From: Gammaproteobacteria bacterium
GTDB lineage: Bacteria; Pseudomonadota; Gammaproteobacteria; Enterobacterales; Kangiellaceae
NCBI GenBank assembly: GCA_013373375.1
Contig: JABXHY010000025.1
Location: forward strand, 216,390 to 280,389
Length of the DNA stretch: 64,000 bases
Reading direction: 5' to 3'
This document shows, piece by piece, positions 51,925 to 61,318 of this stretch. Within the stretch, counting starts at the first letter, position 1, and each line of letters starts with the position of its first letter. The notes beneath the pieces are model-generated. The model worked only from the letters and a program-made list of their open reading frames with translations, had not been told where the DNA came from and did no database searches. Position numbers and translations under genes: made by a program.

Positions 51925-54900
51925 ATGATTTTCAATTTTCTCGGAAAAACATATCGACTTCTGAATCAAGCAACGGTTTATTGTTGCCTGATTGTTTCAT
52001 TAATATTGGTTACAAATACTAATCTATACGGAAATGATACTCTTGCAAAATTAAGTTTTAATCATATAACCAGCGCCGATGGTTTGCCTCAAAATACCAT
52101 AAGCACCATGTTGCAAGATAAAGATGGATTTCTCTGGCTTGGCACGCATGACGGGTTACATCGATACGATGGATACGAATTCACATCTTACAAATACGAC
52201 TCTAAAGATCCCTCTACCCTTTCTAGTAACGTTATTACTGCACTATTCGAAGATCCAAACGGAGGACTATGGGTAGGAACAGGCCAAGGTGGACTCAATT
52301 ACCTCAATACTGAAACCGGTAAATTTACCCGCTATCAGGCATCAGCCGATGACTTTAACAGTTTAAGTCATAATCAGATAACCGCATTACACATAGACAA
52401 GAAAGGGCGACTTTGGGTAGGGACTTTTACTGGATTAAACTTATTTCAAGCCGAGACAAACGACTTTGTTCACTTCTATCCAAATCCATTTGACAATCAG
52501 TCGATTCCTGATGGGAGCGTCAGTGAAATTGCAAGTGACGGAGGTGATCATCTTTATGTCGCAACAACTGAAACGCTCGCATGGTTCGACACTGATCAAC
52601 TTACTTTTAATCGATATGACTCCGAAGACTCTCCAACCCGAATCAATACCATTTACCTAGATGAAGACAAGAGCTTATGGGTTGGTACTCAGCTTGATGG
52701 TTTATATCATTTGAGGCAAAAAGAAGGCGAGTTTACTCACTTTACTCACAAATCGAATGATGATCGAACAATCAGCTCCAACAATATTCAAGTTTTGCTG
52801 CGTGATTCTAATGGAAATCTGTGGGTCGGTACTGAACAAGGCGGTTTAAATTTGAAGCCTCGCGTCAGCAAAGAGTTTTATCGATTCCAGAAAAACCCGG
52901 CGGACAGTCACAGCATTTCGATTAATGATATTTGGTCATTACTCGAAGATCACAGTGGACAAATATGGATCGGAACCCCAGGAGGAGGAATAAATAAAGT
53001 CAACTCTTCCTTTCAGAACTTTTCCCGACTACAACACTCTCCATTTGAAAAGAATAGTTTATCCCACAACTTTATTTGGAACATGGAGCAAGATTCAAAT
53101 GGTGACATTTGGTTGGCGACCCTCAATGGAATAGATAAGTTCGATCCAAAAACAGAGCAGTTTTCACATTATCGAGATTTTATTGATCAAGATGGCAAAC
53201 CGGTTAGCAATCGAATAACCGCTCTTGAACTGGATAATAGTGGCGGTATTTGGTTTGGCAACCAACAAGGACAAGCTGCACGATTTGATCCTAAGCGATC
53301 AAAAACTCAAGTTTTAACCATGCGCAGACAAGAATTCGAAGATAGGCCTCTCAGCGAAAATCGTATACGGTTTATAACCAGTGATAGCACGGGTGATATT
53401 TGGATATCAGCGGATGAAGGCCTGGCCGTTTTTGATCATAAGACAGGTGAAATGATTAAAGACTTTGGAATGGCTCAATTTGGACAGGTCGGAATATCTA
53501 TAATTTATACCATGTTCCAAGATGAGCAAGGCATTATGTGGTTTGGCACTTGGGACAGTGGGTTACAACGATATGATCCTGAATTTAAAGAAACTCAAAC
53601 CTTTCGTAACGAAATGGGTAATCAGTTTAGTTTAAGTGACAACACGGTTCGATCAATTTATCAGGATAATCAGGGAAATCTCTGGATAGGAACCTTTAAT
53701 GGCCTAAATTTGTTACGCCATCAAGATCGGATTAATGGTAATTTTAAATTTTATTCGTTCGATGAAGACGATGGACTACCTAATAATTCAATCTATGGCA
53801 TCACCAGCGATGACTCTGGTTATCTTTGGTTAAGTACTAATCGAGGAATAAGTCGGTTCGATCCCAAAACATCCGAACTAAAAAATTTCACCAGTACCGA
53901 TGGATTGCCTGCTGATGAATTCAATGGAAATTCGGTTTTAAAAAGTAGCAATGGTCTTCTGTACTTTGGGAGTGTTTCAGGTGTAGCTGTCATCAACCCG
54001 TACGGTTTAGCTGTCAGCCAATTCAAGCCGAAACTGGTTTTTACAGAAATTATTGTTAATGAAGAATCCGTATTAAAACCTGAAAGCTGGAAGCCCATCG
54101 AAAAATTAAAACTTGAACACAATGAAAATAATTTAAAAATTAAATTTTCAGCTCTCGATTTACAAGTTCCAAAGAGAGTAATTTATTCTTACCGACTCAT
54201 ACCCTATGAAGATGAGTGGCGCCAAGTACAAGGCGATAATATTGCGGTTTACGGAAATTTAACCCCGGGCGAATTTACCTTTCAACTAAAATCAACTAAC
54301 AGCGATGAAGTCTGGTTCGAGGATATTGCTGAATTTAAAGTTACGATTCTACCACCATTGTGGGCTACCTGGTGGGCGTATGGCGTATACATGTTGCTTT
54401 TACTTAGCATTATAGGACTGTACATTTATCGCCATGCCAGAAAGCTTCGTGAACAACAGGAGATCAATGAACACCTTCGTCGCGTAGATAAGTTAAAAGA
54501 TGAGTTTCTGGCAAATACCTCTCATGAATTGAGAACTCCATTAAATGGTATTATCGGAATCGCAGAAAGTTTACGCGAAGGAATTGCAGGCCCATTAAAC
54601 AATAAAGCACAAGGTCATTTAAATTTAATTATCGATAGCGGAAAACGTCTTGCGCATCAAGTTAATGAAATTTTGGATTTTAAAAAATTGCGCCACCACG
54701 GATTACTGCTAAACAAAGGACCGGTTGATTTAAGAGTCGCAGCTAAAGTTGTCATTAACTTGCTAAAACCCCTTGCTGAAGAAAAGCAATTGCAGCTTAC
54801 GAACTCATTGCCACAATTTTTACCACCAGCACTTGCTGACGAAAATCGAATTCGCCAAGTGCTTTATAATTTATTAGGTAATGCGATCAAATATACAGAC

Positions 54901-56349
54901 AGTGGTTTTGTTGAATTAACGGCTCGAGTTATTGAACAAAATATAGAGGTCTGTATTAAAGACAGCGGGGTCGGCATACCCGAAGGTAAGCAAAAAATAA
55001 TATTTAAACCTTTCGAGCAACTCGAAGATGCCGGAAGAAACTTAAAAAGTGGTACGGGACTTGGCCTTGCCGTTACCCGACAATTAGTGGAACTGCATCA
55101 GGGAAAAATATGGCTAAAATCAAAAGCAGGAAGTGGTTCTTCATTTTACTTTACGTTGCCAATTAGCGACGACGATTTTATTGCGCAAGAAGCTGTAGCA
55201 GACACAGCCTTGATAGCACCTTCAACGAGTATCAAAGCTACTTTTAGCCGAGACATATCAAAGCCTGTTACGATCAATGCCAACAGTGCACATATTTTAG
55301 TTGTAGACGACGATGCGTTGAATCGACAAGTACTTAACGACTTTTTAACCATGCATAAATATCATGTGACTGAAGCCGTTGATGGACAAGAGGCTGTCGA
55401 TCTAACCAAAGAACATTCTTTTGATTTGATTATCCTTGATGTCATGATGCCACGAATGTCCGGTTTTGAAGCGACAGAATTAATTCGAAAAGATTATTCA
55501 TTACTTGAATTGCCGATTCTATTGCTATCTGCGAAGAATCAACCCGACGATATTAATACTGGTTTGGCACTGGGAGCAAACGATTACATTTCGAAACCTA
55601 TTGATCGCAGCATTTTAATGGCTCGCGTATCTAACTTACTTGCACTGCGTGAAGTATTTCATGCGCAAGAAGAACGTTTGCGATTGAAAACGGTACAGCA
55701 AACTTGTGACCAACTCAGCCGTTATTTTCCTCGACTGTTGGTCGAAAAAATTATGGATGGCGGCGAACTTAGAGATATTCAACCAGAGCGACGATGCATA
55801 ACTGTGCTGTTCGCTGACCTCGTAGGATTTACAGAGTTTTCTGATCGCTTTGAACCAGAAACCGTGACAGATGTTTTAAATGAATTTTTAAGCAATATGA
55901 GCCAGATTGTTGCAAAACATAACGGCTTGCTTAACGAAGTGCTCGGAGACGGACTTGTAATATTGTTCGGGGCTCTAGAACAAACGGATAAAGAAGCTCA
56001 AGCTCTGCGCTCAGTAGCTCTTGCTAAAGAAATGCAAGTGTCGATAAATAAACTAACAGAAAAATGGCGAGCAACTGGTCTAGAGCAGCATTTGCAGCTG
56101 CGAATTGGAATCCATCAATCTTATGTCACACTTGGAAATTTTGGTTCAGAAGAAATGATTGTTTTTAGAGCGGTTGGCAGTGGTGTTAACTTAGCGTCAA
56201 GAATTCAATCGTTATGTGAACCGGGTGAAATCTTAGCGAGCTATCCGGTATTCGCTCAGGCTGAATCAAATTACGAATTTGAAGAGTTTGATGAGAAGAA
56301 ATTTAAAGGGTTTAATCACAGTTACCGAATATTCAAGTTGATTAACTGA
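51925..56349 (+). CDS. Hybrid sensor: beta-propeller, Y_Y_Y, histidine kinase, receiver and class III nucleotide cyclase
   Basis: A 1474-residue fusion. It has a signal-like hydrophobic start to about residue 33, then two-component-regulator propeller repeats (patterns such as GLWVGTGQGGLNYL and GNLWVGTEQGGLNL) to about 690. A Y_Y_Y domain follows (about 735-805), then one membrane helix (about 814-838). HisKA has NTSHELRTPL with His867, followed by an HATPase domain. The receiver has Asp1172 in LDVMMPRMSG. A coiled linker precedes a class III cyclase (about 1285-1470) with metal Asp1298 in FADLVGFT, Asp1342 in LGDGLVILFG and Asn1422/Arg1426 in VNLASR. The residue at the purine-reading Lys site is Glu1338. 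The protein should couple a periplasmic signal to a phosphorelay and cyclic-nucleotide output. Nothing adjacent looks like a dedicated transcription partner except the Crp-like gene at 57069. Confidence 0.92.
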   Translation: MIFNFLGKTYRLLNQATVYCCLIVSLILVTNTNLYGNDTLAKLSFNHITSADGLPQNTISTMLQDKDGFLWLGTHDGLHRYDGYEFTSYKYDSKDPSTLSSNVITALFEDPNGGLWVGTGQGGLNYLNTETGKFTRYQASADDFNSLSHNQITALHIDKKGRLWVGTFTGLNLFQAETNDFVHFYPNPFDNQSIPDGSVSEIASDGGDHLYVATTETLAWFDTDQLTFNRYDSEDSPTRINTIYLDEDKSLWVGTQLDGLYHLRQKEGEFTHFTHKSNDDRTISSNNIQVLLRDSNGNLWVGTEQGGLNLKPRVSKEFYRFQKNPADSHSISINDIWSLLEDHSGQIWIGTPGGGINKVNSSFQNFSRLQHSPFEKNSLSHNFIWNMEQDSNGDIWLATLNGIDKFDPKTEQFSHYRDFIDQDGKPVSNRITALELDNSGGIWFGNQQGQAARFDPKRSKTQVLTMRRQEFEDRPLSENRIRFITSDSTGDIWISADEGLAVFDHKTGEMIKDFGMAQFGQVGISIIYTMFQDEQGIMWFGTWDSGLQRYDPEFKETQTFRNEMGNQFSLSDNTVRSIYQDNQGNLWIGTFNGLNLLRHQDRINGNFKFYSFDEDDGLPNNSIYGITSDDSGYLWLSTNRGISRFDPKTSELKNFTSTDGLPADEFNGNSVLKSSNGLLYFGSVSGVAVINPYGLAVSQFKPKLVFTEIIVNEESVLKPESWKPIEKLKLEHNENNLKIKFSALDLQVPKRVIYSYRLIPYEDEWRQVQGDNIAVYGNLTPGEFTFQLKSTNSDEVWFEDIAEFKVTILPPLWATWWAYGVYMLLLLSIIGLYIYRHARKLREQQEINEHLRRVDKLKDEFLANTSHELRTPLNGIIGIAESLREGIAGPLNNKAQGHLNLIIDSGKRLAHQVNEILDFKKLRHHGLLLNKGPVDLRVAAKVVINLLKPLAEEKQLQLTNSLPQFLPPALADENRIRQVLYNLLGNAIKYTDSGFVELTARVIEQNIEVCIKDSGVGIPEGKQKIIFKPFEQLEDAGRNLKSGTGLGLAVTRQLVELHQGKIWLKSKAGSGSSFYFTLPISDDDFIAQEAVADTALIAPSTSIKATFSRDISKPVTINANSAHILVVDDDALNRQVLNDFLTMHKYHVTEAVDGQEAVDLTKEHSFDLIILDVMMPRMSGFEATELIRKDYSLLELPILLLSAKNQPDDINTGLALGANDYISKPIDRSILMARVSNLLALREVFHAQEERLRLKTVQQTCDQLSRYFPRLLVEKIMDGGELRDIQPERRCITVLFADLVGFTEFSDRFEPETVTDVLNEFLSNMSQIVAKHNGLLNEVLGDGLVILFGALEQTDKEAQALRSVALAKEMQVSINKLTEKWRATGLEQHLQLRIGIHQSYVTLGNFGSEEMIVFRAVGSGVNLASRIQSLCEPGEILASYPVFAQAESNYEFEEFDEKKFKGFNHSYRIFKLIN

Positions 56350-56872
56350 GTGAAGGAAGTTTAGCTGTTCGGTAATTTTTAGAACTGATCCAGTCGTTAA
56401 AAGTAGCAATCCACTGGTTGGCTTCTACCTTTTCTTCAGTGCTTAATTTTTCTTGTAAATCTTGTAACGATGTTTCCGCATTTCTTTTTACACTCTTGGC
56501 GACCGGGCTTTTATTGTCTGCTGCTAATTTAAACCACACTGACGCCATCATCTTACTTTCCGACACTCCGCTGCCTCTGTAATACATTACGCCTAAATTA
56601 TATTGTGCACCTGCGTGATTTCGAATCGCTGCTTGAAAATAATAATCAACAGCTTTTTCTAAATTCTGACGGATTGAAGTGTCTTTTGGCGGCGACAAAT
56701 ATAAGTTACCTAGCATGAATTGTGCATTAGGATCGCCTAACTCAGCTTGATGTTTTAGATGTCCAAGCTGTGTGAAATAGATAGACGTCCCCCCTTGCCG
56801 GTAACTACTGCTACCAGCACTGGAGAAACTGCAAAGTAAGATGAGGATTAAAATCCCGTATTTAAATGCCAT
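56342..56872 (-). CDS. Exported Sel1-like repeat protein
   Basis: A 176-residue protein with an N-terminal signal peptide (ILILILLCSFSSAGSS). It has two or three Sel1-type helical repeats: GDPNAQFMLGNLYLSPPKD, NHAGAQYNLGVMYYRGSGV, and MASVWFKLAADNKSP. Such repeats bind partners in the periplasm. It overlaps the 3' end of the hybrid cyclase gene by 8 bp on the other strand. Specific function is unknown. Confidence 0.85.
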   Translation of the reverse strand: MAFKYGILILILLCSFSSAGSSSYRQGGTSIYFTQLGHLKHQAELGDPNAQFMLGNLYLSPPKDTSIRQNLEKAVDYYFQAAIRNHAGAQYNLGVMYYRGSGVSESKMMASVWFKLAADNKSPVAKSVKRNAETSLQDLQEKLSTEEKVEANQWIATFNDWISSKNYRTAKLPSLS

Positions 56873-57068
56873 ACTACGGCTACATCTGCCACCTTATTAA
56901 AGGTAAGTGACTAATTTAACACGAATTTGCCCAAATTAATTACTTATCTACTTGGTTAATCTATACTAATAAAAACTTTTCTGTAACAATTGGTACTATT
57001 CACACTTGCACTCTGTGCTCGCAAATAGTTTCCTATAACACTTTTCGAGAACAGAGACGCAGGAAAAC

Positions 57069-57752
57069 ATGTTTGAAGTTAGTCGCATACAAAGTAGATA
57101 CTTTATGGAACTATCAGATTTTCCGGTCTTTAAAAACCTCGATTCCGCTGTCATTCGTGAGATCAGTCAACTCTTACACTATCGACAATTTCCAAAGAAA
57201 ACCCAAATAGTGGTCGAAGGTGATCCTTCACACAGCATGTATTTTATCTTGGAAGGCCGAGTTAAAGTATACTTAGACGACGATTCTGGGAAAGAGATCG
57301 TAGTAAATATTCACGAAAAAGGTCAGTTTTTCGGCGAATTAGGGCTGATTGAAGGAATTCCGAGAACTGCTTCCGTAACCACGCTGGATGATTCCAAACT
57401 TGGAATATTAAACGAACAAGAATTTCGTAAATTAATGGCAGAGTACCCTGACTTCTCAATGACACTTACTCACAACATTGTCACGCGTTTAAGAGAAGCA
57501 ACAGAAACCATTCGAAAGTTAGGATTGATGGACGTTTATCGTCGAATTGTTGTTACTTTTTTAAACATGGCCGAAGAATACGACGGCAAATGGATCATTC
57601 GTGAAAAACTCACGCAGCAAAATATCGCCAGTCGTGTCGGCGCATCAAGAGAAATGGTTGCAAGGATTCTGAAAGACTTAAGGACTGGCAGCTATATTTC
57701 CATGGACGATGGGTACATTGTGATTAATAAGTCGCTGCCCCACTCTTGGTAA
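57069..57752 (+). CDS. Crp/Fnr-family transcription regulator
   Basis: A 227-residue protein with a cyclic-nucleotide-binding fold (about residues 19-135), a dimer helix and a winged helix. The ligand loop has FGELGLIEG with Glu90, and PRTASV with Arg99 and Thr100, which correspond to Crp Glu72, Arg82 and Ser83. The dimer-helix Thr127 of Crp aligns to Ala144, with a Thr next to it. The recognition region, QQNIASRVGASREMVARILK, is Crp-like. AGGA lies before the ATG. It resembles Crp/Vfr in general form, but the changed dimer-helix residue leaves the ligand open. Confidence 0.88.
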   Translation: MFEVSRIQSRYFMELSDFPVFKNLDSAVIREISQLLHYRQFPKKTQIVVEGDPSHSMYFILEGRVKVYLDDDSGKEIVVNIHEKGQFFGELGLIEGIPRTASVTTLDDSKLGILNEQEFRKLMAEYPDFSMTLTHNIVTRLREATETIRKLGLMDVYRRIVVTFLNMAEEYDGKWIIREKLTQQNIASRVGASREMVARILKDLRTGSYISMDDGYIVINKSLPHSW

Positions 57753-57775
57753 TTAACCGAATTATTTTAAAAATT

Positions 57776-58498
57776 TTAATGTTTTAGCACTGAAAGTGCT
57801 TCCCCAAAGGTGAACACGCCCTCGAAAAGTGGCTTGCCCATTGTGACGCCGTATAACTTATCAAAGTTTGGAGCAGACAAGCTTTCTAGATCCATCCGCG
57901 TTTGGATTCCACCATGCGCAATTATTGGTATATCAAACGCTCGCGCTAACTCTCCTGCAGACGCTAGACTATGACCATTGACCTGCCCCTGCTCTGGAAT
58001 TTCTGTAAACATAAGAGCTTTAACGCCTTCATCTTTCAATGCTTCTATCCAGTCTTCGAACGCAGTATTTAAAATTGGACAGTAGCCTTGTCTCCACAAC
58101 TGGGCGCGAACATCCATACTGACTATGATGTGCTCACCCAATTCTACTAAAATGAGTTCCAGCTTTTCTTGTTGACGAAGTAAGCGGCCACCAACGGTTA
58201 CCCAGTCAGCGCCAGAGTCAAGCCAAATTAAAATATCATCGGAGCTGCTAACCCCAGCACTGATTTGAATTTTAACTTCTGGAAATTGTTGCTTTAATTT
58301 ACTAACCAATGAGAGATGTTCAGGTTGACGATTGCGAATTGCGTCAACATCAACAATTTGTATTTGTTTGGCGCCTTGTTCAGCCAACTGAGTAAACACC
58401 TCGATTGGATTATCCATTATCACTTTTTGACGCTTTGATTCAGTATGGGTGTGAACACAGCGGCCAGACTTAACATCTACTACAGGTATCGCAAGCAT
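57776..58498 (-). CDS. HisA-like (beta/alpha)8 barrel protein
   Basis: A 240-residue TIM barrel of the HisA/HisF superfamily. The two catalytic Asp residues of HisA are conserved in position: Asp8 in IPVVDVKSGRCV and Asp129 in IIVSMDVRAQ. Phosphate-loop patterns are present (ISAGVSSSDDI, IIAHGGIQTRMDLESL). However, the substrate-binding stretch after the first strand (VRLxQG in true HisA) reads VHTHTE here, and no his genes are adjacent. It is probably a diverged paralogue with another substrate. It is convergent with the Crp-like gene. Confidence 0.82.
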   Translation of the reverse strand: MLAIPVVDVKSGRCVHTHTESKRQKVIMDNPIEVFTQLAEQGAKQIQIVDVDAIRNRQPEHLSLVSKLKQQFPEVKIQISAGVSSSDDILIWLDSGADWVTVGGRLLRQQEKLELILVELGEHIIVSMDVRAQLWRQGYCPILNTAFEDWIEALKDEGVKALMFTEIPEQGQVNGHSLASAGELARAFDIPIIAHGGIQTRMDLESLSAPNFDKLYGVTMGKPLFEGVFTFGEALSVLKH

Positions 58499-58654
58499 GT
58501 TCAGATCACTTTTTGTTTATGTATAAGTTCAATAATAGACATTATTTCGAGTTTGTCATTCCGATAAATTTGGTCACAAAAAAGTAATTAATTTGGATTG
58601 ATTCTGAAGAACAAAAATGACAATATCGCCCCAAATTAATATAAGCGGAATAAA

Positions 58655-58942
58655 ATGAAACAGTTTCGAACTTTTCATTTAGCATTGATCATTGGTATCT
58701 GGGCAATTGCTCAGCAAGCCATGATCGATCACGTTTATAGCGATGCCCATAATAACGACACCGTATGCGAATGGTGTACCAATCATAGTAATGTTAAAGA
58801 TACTGTCGTAACGAATACCGTTGAGCCAATCGTTTTCGTTACAAAATTCGACGTTCCCAGTCTGCAAGTCTCACTTGCCACACGATCCAAACAAGCATTA
58901 CGTCCACCACCACGAGCCCCACCACACTCAACTTTCATTTAA
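58655..58942 (+). CDS. Small exported Cys-pair protein (DUF2946-like) next to a TonB receptor
   Basis: A 95-residue protein with a signal-like N terminus (HLALIIGIWAIAQQAM), a Cys pair in VCEWCTNHSN and a Pro/Arg-rich end RPPPRAPPH. This shape resembles the DUF2946-type proteins found beside metal-linked TonB receptors. The gene is 81 bp upstream of the receptor start and probably in the same transcript. Possible roles are metal binding or regulation, but none is shown. Confidence 0.65.
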   Translation: MKQFRTFHLALIIGIWAIAQQAMIDHVYSDAHNNDTVCEWCTNHSNVKDTVVTNTVEPIVFVTKFDVPSLQVSLATRSKQALRPPPRAPPHSTFI

Positions 58943-59023
58943 TCTCTGAAAAATAAAACGATATTTAAAATTTTAATCATCGCAGTGATTATTGCTGCGT
59001 ATTTAGTTAGTAGGAAATTTAAA

Positions 59024-61318
59024 ATGAAATTGAAGTACACATGCTTAAGCATGGCAGTAGCTGGAGCCCTATCCGCACAGGCTGCCGAATTTAACGGGAA
59101 AATTGTTAATCACACTAAACAGCCTATTGTTAACGCGATTATTGAAGTTGAAGGATCGGAGGTCACCGCGAAAACCGACGCTGACGGGCAATTCTCGCTG
59201 GATTTACCAAAAGGAAGTTACAAACTTGATATAAAAGGCGGTAAAGAAGGACACTTTCACCAATCCATTGAAATCACCGATAGTACCGAACTGCAGGTTC
59301 TGCATCTCGATGAAAATCACGAAGCCAAACTGGTAATACTCGCAAACCCCCTTGAACACACAAAACTTGATATGGCAGCGCCAGCGATAGTTCTGTCGGG
59401 TGATGAACTGGTTTTACGTCGCTCCAATAACTTAGGTGAAATGTTAGAGCTCGAACCTGGAATGAGTATGTCATCTTTTGGTCCATCAGTGGCGCGGCCA
59501 GTTATTCGAGGCTTATCCGGCGGTAGAGTACTCATAACTAGCAACCAGATGACCGTGCAAGATGCATCTACAACTTCAGCCGATCACGATGTTTCTATTG
59601 AGCCATTGTTAGCTAACCAAGTTGAAGTAATTAAAGGACCCGCAACTTTACTCTACGGCTCCGGTGCGATAGGTGGTGTCGTCAATGTGGTCGACTCAAA
59701 AATTAACCCCAATGGCTCAGCGGGCATGAACGGCGGAGTTGAAGCAAGACTTGGTGACAGTGCTACCGGTGAACGATCAATTGTCGGCTCATTAACTGGC
59801 GGCGATGAAAGCTTTGCCTGGCATGTGGACTTTTTCGACAATCAATTTGACGATCTAGAAATTCCTGGAATGGCAGAGTCCGAGTACTTGCACGAAGCAG
59901 AGGGGCATGAAGAAGAGGAAGGCGAGGAAGAAGGTGGAACATTAGAAAACAGTAGTTCCGACGCTCAAGGAGCCAGCCTTGGTTTAACTTGGAATGGCGA
60001 CTGGGGTTATTTCGGTTTTGCTATTAACCAAACAGAATCCTTCTACGGGGTACCCGGACACGCACATCACGAAGAAGAGCCAGTGGTCGGAGAGCCGGTG
60101 GAAGAAGATGAAGAAGGCGTATTTATTGATCTAGAGCAAACTCGCTACAACATGCAAGCGTCCATAAACCGACCGTTTAATGGCATAAAGGAATGGTTCA
60201 TCGGTACCACGTTTACAGACTATGAGCACGTTGAGCTGGAAGGTGAAGAAACTGGAACTTTATTCTCTAATGAAGCAAGAGAACTTCGTACTTACATGCA
60301 ACACGATCAGTCCGGTGGATGGGATGGCATTTTTGGATTGCAATACACCGATCGAGACTTTTCAGCGATAGGCGACGAAGCATTTGTTCCGCCGTCACAA
60401 ACAGAGTCGTCTGCATTATTTATTGTCGAAGAAAAGCGTTTTAACGGCCTAAAGCTTGAACTTGGTGCGCGAATTGAACAGCAAACTATTCGAGTTAATG
60501 GCTTCGATACAAAAGATGAGTCTATGTTTAGCTTTTCAAGCGGCATTGTTTATGACCTAAGTGGCAATAATAAAATAGCGATTAATTTTGCACACGCTGA
60601 ACGAGCGCCAAATGTAGAAGAGTTATTTTCATTCGGCGAGCACGCGGCAACCCAAACTTTCGAAATGGGTACTCCTAGCCTTGATACAGAAATATCAAAT
60701 AACTTCGATATCTCTTATCGTTTTGAAGCCAATGGTATAAGCGGTGAAATCAACGGTTACTGGAATCAGTTTGATGGTTTTATCTACGGTGCCAACGAAT
60801 TTAATAACGGCTCAGTGGTCGATTTTGATGGTAATGTGATCTTAATCGAAGAAGACCTTCCCATAATTCGTTATTTACAAAACGACGCTAAGATCAGTGG
60901 TGTTGAAGTAGACTTAAACGTTCCACTAGTGAGTGATGCTGCTTATGGACTGAACCTTGGATTGATGGCTGATTTTATTGAAGCTGAATTAGATTCAGGC
61001 CCGTACTTGCCAAGAATTCCAGCATTAAAATACGGTTTCAATTTACAGTTTGATCGTGATGCATTTTTGGCTGACTTGAGCGTTATAAAATATGATGATC
61101 AAAAGAAAATCGATGTTAATGAGTTACCAACTGATGGATTTACTATGGTAAATCTTGAGCTTGCGTATCGAGTTACAAATAGTGAGAGTGACACATTATT
61201 ATTCTTGCGCGGTAAAAACTTACTTGACGAAGAAGCTCGCGACCATACTTCTTTTATTAAAGACCTTGCGCCACGAGCTGGAAGAAACTTTGTTGCTGGA
61301 ATACGATATCAATTCTAA
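59024..61318 (+). CDS. TonB-dependent outer-membrane receptor, metal (ZnuD-like) type
   Basis: A 764-residue receptor. The signal peptide ends ALSAQA before AEFNGKIV. A carboxypeptidase-regulatory-like domain comes next (about residues 20-95), followed by a plug (about 105-220, with VARPVIRGLSGGRVLITSNQ and VIKGPATLLYGSGAIGGVVN) and a 22-strand barrel ending in NFVAGIRYQF. Two extracellular-loop candidates are rich in Glu and His (HEAEGHEEEEGEEEGG, and HAHHEEEP with more acids), like metal-binding loops of zinc receptors such as ZnuD. I chose the ATG at 59024; the frame is open upstream to a GTG at 58985. TonB at 6815 could energise it. Confidence 0.9.
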   Translation: MKLKYTCLSMAVAGALSAQAAEFNGKIVNHTKQPIVNAIIEVEGSEVTAKTDADGQFSLDLPKGSYKLDIKGGKEGHFHQSIEITDSTELQVLHLDENHEAKLVILANPLEHTKLDMAAPAIVLSGDELVLRRSNNLGEMLELEPGMSMSSFGPSVARPVIRGLSGGRVLITSNQMTVQDASTTSADHDVSIEPLLANQVEVIKGPATLLYGSGAIGGVVNVVDSKINPNGSAGMNGGVEARLGDSATGERSIVGSLTGGDESFAWHVDFFDNQFDDLEIPGMAESEYLHEAEGHEEEEGEEEGGTLENSSSDAQGASLGLTWNGDWGYFGFAINQTESFYGVPGHAHHEEEPVVGEPVEEDEEGVFIDLEQTRYNMQASINRPFNGIKEWFIGTTFTDYEHVELEGEETGTLFSNEARELRTYMQHDQSGGWDGIFGLQYTDRDFSAIGDEAFVPPSQTESSALFIVEEKRFNGLKLELGARIEQQTIRVNGFDTKDESMFSFSSGIVYDLSGNNKIAINFAHAERAPNVEELFSFGEHAATQTFEMGTPSLDTEISNNFDISYRFEANGISGEINGYWNQFDGFIYGANEFNNGSVVDFDGNVILIEEDLPIIRYLQNDAKISGVEVDLNVPLVSDAAYGLNLGLMADFIEAELDSGPYLPRIPALKYGFNLQFDRDAFLADLSVIKYDDQKKIDVNELPTDGFTMVNLELAYRVTNSESDTLLFLRGKNLLDEEARDHTSFIKDLAPRAGRNFVAGIRYQF

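Noticed and set aside
58985..59023. GTG start 13 codons upstream of the TonB receptor
   Set aside because: The signal peptide begins cleanly at MKLKYTCLSMAVAGA from the ATG at 59024.
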